From assembly GCA_039105265.1 (NCBI GenBank), contig JAPFFF010000011.1, positions 62,001 through 126,000 on the forward strand: 64,000 bases of DNA, in the 5' to 3' direction. A model generated the notes under the pieces. That model searched no databases, was not told where the DNA came from, and worked only from the letters and a program-made list of their open reading frames with translations. Origin of the DNA: Tritrichomonas musculus (Eukaryota > Parabasalia > Tritrichomonadida > Tritrichomonadidae). Numbering within the stretch: position 1 is the first letter of the stretch; each line of letters opens with the position of its first letter. Below, in pieces: positions 23,758 to 32,509 of the stretch. A program made the translations under genes and the position numbers.

Positions 23758-26307
23758 ATGACATATGTTCAGTGGAACTTGGATCCTTTAGAAATCGCAG
23801 AATTAGATATATATGAAATAAGTATCATTCCAGAAGCACTCGACAAATACACGTCAACAAATGACAAAAGACTTCTTGTACTTTCCCACTCTCTTGGCTA
23901 CAAACGTATTCCTTCTTTTTTTCTACAACAATCCCCAAAATACATAATTAAACAAAACAGCCAAAATAATCAAAATACCAATTCTGTTGTAGTTGTTTTT
24001 GATCTTTACCACAATTTTAATCAAAATGACCTTTTTGATTGGTGCCAAATTAATCATTGGAAATGGGATGTAGCATCAACTTTTCAAGACCAACTTTATG
24101 ATGATTTTCAGCGCGCTTTAAACGTCGTATCTTATTACGAATTTGCAAGGTTAAAACCACTTTATTTTTCATCATATTTGCTTTTCCCTCAAAGTGAATC
24201 AAGCTCTGAACCTTTTTTATATCAGAAGATACCTATTAGAAGAGAGAAAACATTATGCATCAGAACTTCGATGCAAGGATCACTAGATTTTATTATTGAT
24301 TACGGGATGCCCCCCATATCTGGGAGTTATATACTTATTCCTCCTCATGAACATCCTTTTTGTGTGATTTCGGCATCTGATTCATTTATGACTTTGAGAT
24401 CTGTTGAAAAAACTACAACCACAGTTAATATGGCGACACCTTTTGTTTTAATTACTAGACCTTGCGTTTTAATGTCGAAATTTTTCATGCCTAACGCTTC
24501 GAGAAATCAATCCACAGACAATGATATAGAAGGAAACATTTTAATAAGTAAACCACCAGGACAATTTATTTCCCAGCCACCACAGCAAGAACAAGATACT
24601 AATATTCATTTTTTCAAACCTGTCGATTTTCATGATTATACACCAGAAGATATAGAATCATTTCTTGATGAGTTATTTTCAGATTCAGAGAAATCTTCAA
24701 CAGATAATTGTAATATACAAAATAAAATGATAATCGAATATCCAGAATTTACAATTGGTCAAATTATCTCACAAATGATATCAGACTCTTCCAAAAAGGA
24801 AGAAATAAAAAGATGTATTCGGAATGGCGATTTACCATCTACTCGAGTTAATCTAACAATGGCAGTTTCAACATTTCTTTCATTCTTTAGATTTGATTTT
24901 GGATTTGCTGATGTGAAACCACCTTTTCATGCTCAAAATTTAATGACATGCAGCAGCTGCAGATATGAAAAACTTGGGATACCTTCTGTTCTTGTTAATT
25001 TCCAAGGGAAACTCAAATCAATTCCAGCTAATACAGTCATTGACCAGTGGGAAGAGGAACGAATTCAACCAATAAGTGGTCCCAAATCAGCCCATTTTGT
25101 AGTTTTTTCACTTTCATCAATACTACCATCATCAGTCAAGACTTTTTTTTCACAATTTTGCAATACTTATAATATGCTTAATTTTGGTGCCCTTTCACCA
25201 TTACAGCGTGATGAGCCATTTCATTTTCTATCATTTGAAGAGATGCCATTTGCTATTGAATCATTCTTTAGTAAAAACTCACAGACACAATTTCAACAAT
25301 ATCCTGTTCTCTCATTTATCGTTGCCCCACCAATTTATAACAGTGACTTTATGCCCCATTCAATTATTTCATATGTTCGACCTGAATCTATTCTATCTGC
25401 AAGTGAAGAAGAGATGAAAACTCTTGCTTTTGTTGTTTATTCTAGGATTAGAACTTTTAATCCATGCCCTTTTGGAATGATTGATATCGGAAACCATGAA
25501 ACATCTATTCTTTTCTTTGGATTTCGATACGAACCTCCATTTCTTCTTCCTCGACAGAATGAAAATCTAGAAAAGAATCAATTTATGAACGATATTGGAC
25601 AAAGCATTACTAACAGCATATTGAGTGATAGTAATGATGGTGAAAAGAAAAAAGATGGTTCAATGACAATTCATATTGCATGGGATGAAGCGACAAAAAT
25701 GTCAAGTTGGATTGATGATACTGGGAGTATTCTTCATGTTCTACCAAATACAGATTTTAAAAAAATGAATCGATTGATTAATGACGCTTGCCTACTTTTA
25801 AGTGGAATAGAAATTAAGTTTACTTTATCAATTCTAGCAGAAGGCATCACAAATGAATTATTTAAAGAAATTAACGACACTTTTGGAAAAGCAATGAACA
25901 ATTTTTCTTTATTCGCTGTTTCACCTGCCCCGACTGTTCAAGTTCTTTTTGAAGAACAATTTGAAGATGATGCCGTTATTTTTGCGCCTGCAGAACAATT
26001 TTTAGAAAGTTGTAATGGATCTGATTACATGAAACCACAATCTACATGCTATGTTGTTGCACACACTCTTCCTGCTTATTCAATATCATTATATTCAAAT
26101 CCTGTGTGGAACTGGAAACCTGCAAATGACTTCGTATTTGAATATGCTAAACAAATGTCTCATTTATCATGGCTCTCAGTAAAACCTGGTTCTGAAATGA
26201 GAACAATTTCATACCCACCTCATATTTGTGCATTATTAAGAAAAACAGGAGCATGCGTGAAAAGAGTATCAAGATATGAATTTTTGCCATCTTTGGAAAG
26301 AATATAA
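23758..26307 (+). CDS. MED13-like subunit of the Mediator kinase module
   Basis: Mediator subunit 13 links the CDK8 kinase module to core Mediator in the nucleus. Family features seen by eye are a C-terminal block LSWLSVKPGSEMRT at about residues 803-816 followed by PPHICALLRKTG, matching the LSWL-x-V/C-x-P...R...P-x-H ending of MED13. A block at about 642-657, WDEATKMSSWIDDTGS, corresponds to the MED13 SWTDSRGE-type region. The N-terminal 260 residues also follow the order of the MED13 N-domain. At 849 residues it is much shorter than animal MED13, with a reduced middle region (about 260-340, acidic and disordered). The start at 23758 reads TTAAATG. Confidence 0.6.
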   Translation: MTYVQWNLDPLEIAELDIYEISIIPEALDKYTSTNDKRLLVLSHSLGYKRIPSFFLQQSPKYIIKQNSQNNQNTNSVVVVFDLYHNFNQNDLFDWCQINHWKWDVASTFQDQLYDDFQRALNVVSYYEFARLKPLYFSSYLLFPQSESSSEPFLYQKIPIRREKTLCIRTSMQGSLDFIIDYGMPPISGSYILIPPHEHPFCVISASDSFMTLRSVEKTTTTVNMATPFVLITRPCVLMSKFFMPNASRNQSTDNDIEGNILISKPPGQFISQPPQQEQDTNIHFFKPVDFHDYTPEDIESFLDELFSDSEKSSTDNCNIQNKMIIEYPEFTIGQIISQMISDSSKKEEIKRCIRNGDLPSTRVNLTMAVSTFLSFFRFDFGFADVKPPFHAQNLMTCSSCRYEKLGIPSVLVNFQGKLKSIPANTVIDQWEEERIQPISGPKSAHFVVFSLSSILPSSVKTFFSQFCNTYNMLNFGALSPLQRDEPFHFLSFEEMPFAIESFFSKNSQTQFQQYPVLSFIVAPPIYNSDFMPHSIISYVRPESILSASEEEMKTLAFVVYSRIRTFNPCPFGMIDIGNHETSILFFGFRYEPPFLLPRQNENLEKNQFMNDIGQSITNSILSDSNDGEKKKDGSMTIHIAWDEATKMSSWIDDTGSILHVLPNTDFKKMNRLINDACLLLSGIEIKFTLSILAEGITNELFKEINDTFGKAMNNFSLFAVSPAPTVQVLFEEQFEDDAVIFAPAEQFLESCNGSDYMKPQSTCYVVAHTLPAYSISLYSNPVWNWKPANDFVFEYAKQMSHLSWLSVKPGSEMRTISYPPHICALLRKTGACVKRVSRYEFLPSLERI

Positions 26308-26557
26308 TTTTATATTTAATAGTATTTTATATATATGTTATTATATATATTAGAATTAATATTTATTATGTTTCTTAATTATTTAATTTTAATAAAGCGA
26401 AAGAAATTTCTATCAAATGTTCAAATACTGCAAGAATCTTTTTTCCCTTCTCCGAATCTAAAAAATATATAATGATAATGAATTCAATATTTAAATATTT
26501 TTGATATCATAAGAATATAATAATATTATTTAAATACATAATTTACAAAAATACAAT

Positions 26558-27256
26558 CTATGTTTCAGTTGGAGTAGCCTGCCTTTGTGGCTTTGGCTTC
26601 CCTTTGTGAGTTTGACATGGTAAAAAATTTTTTATTATTCGTGGCCATCCACACACTGGGCATTTTTCATATAAACTCTGATTAGGATCTTTGAGTATAT
26701 GCCATCCACAATATGAAGAACCACATATTGCAAGTTGAGGGCAATGCTGCTCTTTACAGCATTTTTCAACATAATTTTTTTTTAGTTTTGATTTAAATTT
26801 TTGATTCATAAATAACTTTTTAAGAGCAATTATCTGATCTACATTCTTAAAACTAATATTTAAGGGTGAATTTAATATTGATGTAAGATAACAATAAAAA
26901 AAGTGTTTGCGTCTCGTATACATATCGGCTTTATTGTAAGCAGCTTCATTTTCTTTTGCAATAAGATCAAGCTGAGCTAGACTTTTTTGATAATAATTGA
27001 TGAGTTGCTCAGAATTCGCTTTTTGTAATTCGAAATATTCATTTTTAGTAAAAGTTAATCCCAATGGATTATCTATTTTGAATGGAAATATAGTATTATC
27101 GTTAGAATGATTATTTTTCGGTTCAACAATTTGATTAGATTGGCAAACTACGTATATTGGAGGATCATCTGATCTATAAAAACGTTCATGTTGAACCAAA
27201 CATTCGTTTCCTAATCCCATTTTGAGGAGAGCATCATTTAAAGCTGATTTTTCCAT
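26558..27256 (-). CDS. KANSL2/INO80D-type zinc-finger protein (232 aa)
   Basis: The C-terminal part (about residues 165-220) has a Cys/His pattern: CCKEQHCPQLAICGSSYCGWHILKD split by short spacers, then YEKCPVCG and CQTH. The order, with YC-x-x-HIL-x-DP followed by a Cys pair, resembles the C3Hc3H finger of KANSL2 and INO80D, subunits of the NSL histone acetyltransferase and INO80 remodelling complexes. The rest is helical with one charged segment. It shares a 35-bp divergent promoter with the DENN gene. The zinc-finger call is fairly safe; complex membership is inferred. Confidence 0.6.
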   Translation of the reverse strand: MEKSALNDALLKMGLGNECLVQHERFYRSDDPPIYVVCQSNQIVEPKNNHSNDNTIFPFKIDNPLGLTFTKNEYFELQKANSEQLINYYQKSLAQLDLIAKENEAAYNKADMYTRRKHFFYCYLTSILNSPLNISFKNVDQIIALKKLFMNQKFKSKLKKNYVEKCCKEQHCPQLAICGSSYCGWHILKDPNQSLYEKCPVCGWPRIIKNFLPCQTHKGKPKPQRQATPTET

Positions 27257-27291
27257 ATTCTATTTTTCACATCAAATATCATACTATCAGA
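27257..27291. promoter_or_regulatory. 35-bp bidirectional promoter
   Basis: Start codons at 27256 (minus) and 27292 (plus) are 35 bp apart. On the plus strand ATCATACTATCAGA precedes the ATG. TCATACT fits the trichomonad initiator consensus TCA-Py-T/A about 12 bases before the start. Confidence 0.5.
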
Positions 27292-28548
27292 ATGCTTCCT
27301 TTTATACAAAGCCCTAAAGAAAAACTATTCGAATTCTTTATTCAAATAAATTTGGACAAGACTTATGACAACTTATTTCCAACCGATTATGATTTGAAAG
27401 AGCCAATGCTAGATAAAGTATATCGTTATTGCTTTCCTTTTCCAGCAGAATCAAATCGACTTTTAGCTTTTGAAGAAACCAGATGTGTTAATTATTTTAA
27501 AGATCCTTTTAGTAAAAACGATACATATTTTTTTTTATATTTGCAATACGAATATAAAAACAAGAAAGAAAAGAAAAATGATGAGCTAGTCGTGCATTGT
27601 ATTGTTTCAAAATATTTGTACCCACGATGCTTATTTGCAATTCTTCAAGATTATCAAGAAAATTCAAACTCAGACATTTTATCGTTTTATTACAATGCAA
27701 AATTAAATAAAACACAATTTGATACCATGATTGACAAAAAAGATAAAGATATTCCTATATACGATGGGCTTTCAGATGAATCACAAATAGCCTATCTTCA
27801 CCATTTTTTTATATCAGCTTATCCTACAGATTATATACCTTTATTAATAACGTTTCTTATTTATGATAAACCGATACTTGTATTTTCTTCATCATTTAAT
27901 ACCTTGACTCATACTGTTCTTTCAATTGCTTCTTTTTTTTATCCTCTTAATGTTATGAGATTAAAAGTATTTCCCCTTCTTCCATATGATTACATTGATT
28001 CAGAAGGAAAAGATTCTCTAATCCTTGGGATCCCAACCGCAATGCTAAAAATCAATCTTGATAAACTAGAAAAAGATTTTATATTATTCAATGCTGATGA
28101 ACCTTACATCTCAAATGGTGCTTTTGAGATTCCCAATGAAATTTTTAATGAAATTGATCGTTTAAGCCAAGATTTGTCTCATTTATGCAAATATACTAGA
28201 CCTGCATTCCCAGCGCCATTTGCGCTAAAAAGGATTCAAGCTTTTATTTCAACACTTGCTAAATTCATTATCAAGCAACCCCAAAGCTCTAGTTATGAGG
28301 AAGTTCTTGAAGTATTCAACAAAACAAAGATTAAGGAAATTGAAGAAACCAATATATTAATCAATTTATTGATGAATGAGAGCGAGTCAAATGAATTCGT
28401 TAAATCTTCTTATTGGGATGATGCTAGCGGCGATATTATTAAATTTAATGATTCAAGTTCTTTATCAATTAGAAGAGTACCAGTTCCGTCTAGAATCAAA
28501 CGCAGTGAAGCAGATCTAAAAAAGAAAGGAAAAAAAGGGAAAAAGTGA
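27292..28548 (+). CDS. DENN-domain protein (418 aa)
   Basis: DENN proteins are usually exchange factors for Rab GTPases in membrane traffic. The DENN core is visible at about residues 190-245: KPILVFSSSFNTLTHTV, then SIASFFYPLNVMRLKVFPLL, PYDYID and a later LILGIPTAML. This corresponds to the K-P-I-L-x-x-S-S / YP / F-P-x-L-P / G-I pattern of the family. The N-terminal uDENN-like part (60-150) and a helical dDENN-like part (280-390) are present in order. The protein ends in a basic tail (KKKGKKGKK). The start at 27292 has an initiator-like motif nearby. The partner Rab is unknown. Confidence 0.8.
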   Translation: MLPFIQSPKEKLFEFFIQINLDKTYDNLFPTDYDLKEPMLDKVYRYCFPFPAESNRLLAFEETRCVNYFKDPFSKNDTYFFLYLQYEYKNKKEKKNDELVVHCIVSKYLYPRCLFAILQDYQENSNSDILSFYYNAKLNKTQFDTMIDKKDKDIPIYDGLSDESQIAYLHHFFISAYPTDYIPLLITFLIYDKPILVFSSSFNTLTHTVLSIASFFYPLNVMRLKVFPLLPYDYIDSEGKDSLILGIPTAMLKINLDKLEKDFILFNADEPYISNGAFEIPNEIFNEIDRLSQDLSHLCKYTRPAFPAPFALKRIQAFISTLAKFIIKQPQSSSYEEVLEVFNKTKIKEIEETNILINLLMNESESNEFVKSSYWDDASGDIIKFNDSSSLSIRRVPVPSRIKRSEADLKKKGKKGKK

Positions 28549-28770
28549 TTATTATTATTTTATTATTGTTATTTGTTTTTGAAAGATTTATTTATTTAAA
28601 CAATTTCATCTTTATGTTTTTAATAATATTCATCAGGTAATAACATAAACCAGAATTTGATCGTTTCTTGCTCAGCTAATTATGAAATTAATTTTTTTTT
28701 GATGAAATTACTTCCGCTTACTATAAAATTAAAATATAGAACAAACATAAATAATACAATAAGATTTGAA

Positions 28771-29208
28771 TTATGAATCTGAAAGAGTAACTACATCATC
28801 TATTTTGGAGTTTGTTGAATACAATATCTTGCGAAGTTTTGTTAATTCTTCACGTAAAAGGTAATTTTCATCGTTCAAATGCTTAAACGCTTTTTCTGTT
28901 TCTTCTTGCGCACTTGTTCTTTCATCACTCATTTGCTTTAAGCGAGAGCGAAGCACTTTGAGTTTTTCACCAAGCGATTTTAGATCAGGACCTTTATATG
29001 GCGATCCAATATAAAACGATTCTGCTTTTGATATTTCTAAATTTGGCTTTTTTAAATGCTCTTCAACAAGTCTTTTTCTTGTATCATTATACAAACTTGC
29101 TTGAGTATTAATAATATTCATCATTCCTTCGATTGTTGTAAGTAAAACTTGCGTATCTGCACTAACATCTTCATTTGCAGTCAGAGTATTAGTATCAACA
29201 GGAATCAT
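28771..29208 (-). CDS. Coiled-coil protein of unknown function (145 aa)
   Basis: The first ATG is at 29208; the frame is open slightly further upstream from a non-ATG codon. Residues 20-50 and 75-135 look like coiled coils (LGEKLKVLRSRLKQMSDE; NYLLREELTKLRKIL), separated by a Gly/Pro-containing loop. No other motif is seen. It could be a small subunit of a cytoskeletal or kinetochore complex, but nothing in the sequence decides this. It lies divergently 162 bp from the FANCM-like gene. Confidence 0.6.
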   Translation of the reverse strand: MIPVDTNTLTANEDVSADTQVLLTTIEGMMNIINTQASLYNDTRKRLVEEHLKKPNLEISKAESFYIGSPYKGPDLKSLGEKLKVLRSRLKQMSDERTSAQEETEKAFKHLNDENYLLREELTKLRKILYSTNSKIDDVVTLSDS

Positions 29209-29370
29209 TAATATTATTTTCAAGTTTTTTTATTCTAACTTCAAAATTTTAAACGTAAATAAGGCCAATTCAATTTCTTATTAAATACGGTTAGAAATTT
29301 ACTTCCTTTTTCAACCTCACTTTTATTTACTTTAATATAAAAGTGGTTATAATTTTTTTAAATAATTCGT

Positions 29371-32082
29371 ATGAATTCAGGCACAAACGGTGCTAAAAGA
29401 GCTGAATCATACATAAATTTCGATGATCCACCAGAAGTCAGAGCTCTTTTATTTCCACCAACAGAAATTGATCGACTTCCGAATGACGAATATATTCATT
29501 TTGATCAAGATACTATAAATACGTTTACATACCCAAGTAATGTAACTCGTAGGAAATACCAGTTTGATATTTCTAAATTATGCCTTCGGTATAACACTTT
29601 AGTATGTCTTCCCACAGGTTCTGGAAAAACACTCATAGCTGCAGTTGTAATGATGAATTTTCATCGATGGTTTCCAAAAGGAAAAATTATATTTATGGCA
29701 CCAACTCGTACCCTCGTAAATCAGCAAGTTGAAGCATGCTCAAATTTTACAGACATTAAGAGAGACAAAATTATTATTATGACTGGAACAAACGCTTCTG
29801 GAAGTTTAAGAAAAAATATATGGGAAGAAAAATCCGTTTTTTTTTGTACTCCTCAAATTGTTAATAATGATATTGATAAAAAGAGACTCAATCCAACCAA
29901 AATTGTTCTTTTAATTATAGATGAGGCTCACCATGCAAGAAGTAATTATGCTTATACAGTTGTTGTTCGAAAAGTTGCTGCACGATCATCTCAATTTAGA
30001 GTTATTGGGTTGTCTGCTACACCTGGTGCAGATATGATTTCTGTTCAATCTGTTATTTACAATTTGATGGTTTCTAAAATTGTTTATCTTGATGAAAATG
30101 ATCCTGATATTGCTCAATATCAACACGAAAGAAATATCGAATTCATTACAGTACCTCTGAGTACGGATGAATCAGTACTAGAAGATTATTTGGGACAATG
30201 CATTTCTAAGCTCGCTGAGCCAATTCAATTAAAAGGTTTTCTCAATACATCAAATCCAAAAATATTGACACGAGGCTCTGTTTATTTTCAAATGGATAAA
30301 TTCAAAAAACTTGGGTCTAATAACAAAACCGACTTTTTTATCACTCTTGAAAAATTTAGTCTTCTTCTTTCACTGACTTCGATGAAAGAAAAGTTGACCA
30401 AATATGGCGCTCAAATGTTGAATCAAGCACTAAAAGAATTTGTTACAAAAAAGAAGCAAACAGAAACGAAAAAAAAAATCGAACAATCAGCCGCTTTTCA
30501 AACGCTACTCAGACTTACTGAACGATCTAAAAACGTCTCACACCCTAAATTAGCTCGTCTTGGCGTTATTCTAGAAGATTTTTTGAATAAGAATCCAGAG
30601 AGTCGAATTATTGTTTTTACTCAATTTCGTCAAGCGGCTAAAACCATTGAAGATCATTTAAAACGTATTCCTATTGTTAAATGTTCTGTTTTTATTGGCA
30701 AAAATACTACTTCATTTAACCAAGGTCTTGATGAATCTACTCAGCTTGAAATTATGGATCTTTTTCGAAGAGGAAATATCAATTGTATCATAGCAACGTC
30801 TGTTGGCGAAGAAGGCTTAGATATTGGCGAAGTCGATCTAATTGTTTGTTATGATACAACTGCATCCCCATTGAAAACTGCTCAAAGAATGGGTAGAACA
30901 GGCAGAAAAAGAAATGGAAAAGTAATATTTCTTATGGCAGAAGGATACGAAGAAAAAAATCTAGAGAAGGCTGAATCAACAAGAAATTATATGAAAACCC
31001 AACTCAATAATGCTGAAAACAAATTTGCACTTTATAATCCAGAAGTTCCGAATATTCCTCTTCCCGAAATTTTGACACCAGTAATAGTTCCCTGCGCACG
31101 TATTCGTAATTCATCAAAATCAAATAATGATTTTTCAGATGATAATGATGAAATTCAAGGACTGCATACAGGGAAAAAAGATAATGAATCAAAGTCAGCA
31201 GTTTTGAGCAAAAAACAAAAATTTACACTTGGAAAATGCTTTGGAATGAAACTAAAATATTTGAAAGTCAAACAACAACCATGGTATTCAACGCAATCTC
31301 ATACACTATTTTCTCATTCTACCGAAAGTAATATACTTGATACAATCTTTTCAAAGGAAGATGAGCTTGAAGCTCTTCTTCGGAAATATGGTTCAGAAGA
31401 TAAAAATGGAGCCAATAGTGATAGCAGTAGCAGTGATACTGAAAATTTGCCCAATAACCTCCTAAAAAAGAATGTAATTCAACCTCCTAAAAAAGAAACC
31501 CCCCAAAAAAGTTGTTGCTTTGACATATCTGATGATGACGATGATACAGATAATATGCACAATTCAAAGCAAAGTAATCAAGACGATCCATTTAAGATAG
31601 ATGATGACGATGACGATTTAAACGCACCATGCATCCCTCTTGCGCAATTTGATGATAATAGTAACGACGAAGAAATAGATGCTGATGTAATGATTACTAA
31701 CAACAATGGCAAAAAAACAAGTTTTTTAACTGATGATGACATTGACAATGATATGCTAGATTTTGACATTTTAGAAAAAAGATCTCAAAATAAAAACGCA
31801 AAGCAATCAAATACTTCATTCAAATTCACTAAGAATAATTCAATAAACCATAATACTTTCCAAGATTTCGATGATGACGACGACTTGAACGATGAGGAAA
31901 TGATAAAACTTACAGAAGAAGTTGAAAAGAAACAGCAAGAACATCAAATTAAACCAGGCCAGTTCCTGAATTTAGATTCTGAAGATGAAGATAATGAAGA
32001 AATCAAGAAAGCAAAAAAAGAAATAGGAAAAAAAGTAGAAACAAAGTTTCTTGATGATTCTGATATTGATATAGACTTTTAA
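29371..32082 (+). CDS. FANCM/Mph1/Hef-type SF2 DNA helicase
   Basis: This is a DNA-remodelling helicase that acts at stalled forks and crosslinks in its family. Motif I is PTGSGKT at residues 81-87, motif Ia APTRTLVNQQ at 110-119, motif II DEAH at 184-187 and motif III SAT at 215-217. Motif IV-type VFTQFRQAAKTIEDH and motifs V-VI (SVGEEGLDIGEVDLIVCYD, then QRMGRTGRKR) come later. The helical insert between the two RecA lobes, the ATPG after SAT and the EEGLDIGEVDLI signature fit FANCM/Mph1 rather than Dicer-type helicases. After residue 600 the tail is acidic, Asp/Asn-rich and disordered; no ERCC4 nuclease domain is visible. Confidence 0.88.
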   Translation: MNSGTNGAKRAESYINFDDPPEVRALLFPPTEIDRLPNDEYIHFDQDTINTFTYPSNVTRRKYQFDISKLCLRYNTLVCLPTGSGKTLIAAVVMMNFHRWFPKGKIIFMAPTRTLVNQQVEACSNFTDIKRDKIIIMTGTNASGSLRKNIWEEKSVFFCTPQIVNNDIDKKRLNPTKIVLLIIDEAHHARSNYAYTVVVRKVAARSSQFRVIGLSATPGADMISVQSVIYNLMVSKIVYLDENDPDIAQYQHERNIEFITVPLSTDESVLEDYLGQCISKLAEPIQLKGFLNTSNPKILTRGSVYFQMDKFKKLGSNNKTDFFITLEKFSLLLSLTSMKEKLTKYGAQMLNQALKEFVTKKKQTETKKKIEQSAAFQTLLRLTERSKNVSHPKLARLGVILEDFLNKNPESRIIVFTQFRQAAKTIEDHLKRIPIVKCSVFIGKNTTSFNQGLDESTQLEIMDLFRRGNINCIIATSVGEEGLDIGEVDLIVCYDTTASPLKTAQRMGRTGRKRNGKVIFLMAEGYEEKNLEKAESTRNYMKTQLNNAENKFALYNPEVPNIPLPEILTPVIVPCARIRNSSKSNNDFSDDNDEIQGLHTGKKDNESKSAVLSKKQKFTLGKCFGMKLKYLKVKQQPWYSTQSHTLFSHSTESNILDTIFSKEDELEALLRKYGSEDKNGANSDSSSSDTENLPNNLLKKNVIQPPKKETPQKSCCFDISDDDDDTDNMHNSKQSNQDDPFKIDDDDDDLNAPCIPLAQFDDNSNDEEIDADVMITNNNGKKTSFLTDDDIDNDMLDFDILEKRSQNKNAKQSNTSFKFTKNNSINHNTFQDFDDDDDLNDEEMIKLTEEVEKKQQEHQIKPGQFLNLDSEDEDNEEIKKAKKEIGKKVETKFLDDSDIDIDF

Positions 32083-32459
32083 TATTTATATTTGTATACT
32101 ATATTTTGTTTTATATTATTTATTCTTGTATTGTAAAATTATTTATCTATGCGTAATATATTTATTTTTATTTATTCTCATATAAAATTATTATCACATT
32201 TAAATACCCAATGAATTCACATATATCGTAGATATAAAATATTTTATCGACCTTTCAATTTCATATATTTTTTATTATTTAGACTTTATCTTGTTTGGCT
32301 CATTTGACATACCAAAGTTTTATAATAATATAAAATAAATATATACTACACTAACAAAACAAAAGTTTTAATATTCAAATAATATATATTTATTAATAAA
32401 TGCATTTATGAATTTTAAACAAAAATAAAATAAAATTAAACAAAGTATACTCTAAAAAC

Positions 32460-32504
<45 letters not shown>

Positions 32505-32509
32505 GAAGA
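32083..32509. other. AT-rich intergenic region with a 42-base T tract
   Basis: This is the convergent 3' region of the helicase and nucleoporin genes. A pure run of 42 T lies at 32462-32503, beginning 6 bases past the nucleoporin stop codon (poly-A on the sense strand of that gene). Nothing else is recognised. Confidence 0.8.

Noticed and set aside
29371-32082. Dicer or RIG-I type helicase
   Set aside because: No RNase III, PAZ or CARD region, and motif V/VI wording fits FANCM/Mph1 better.
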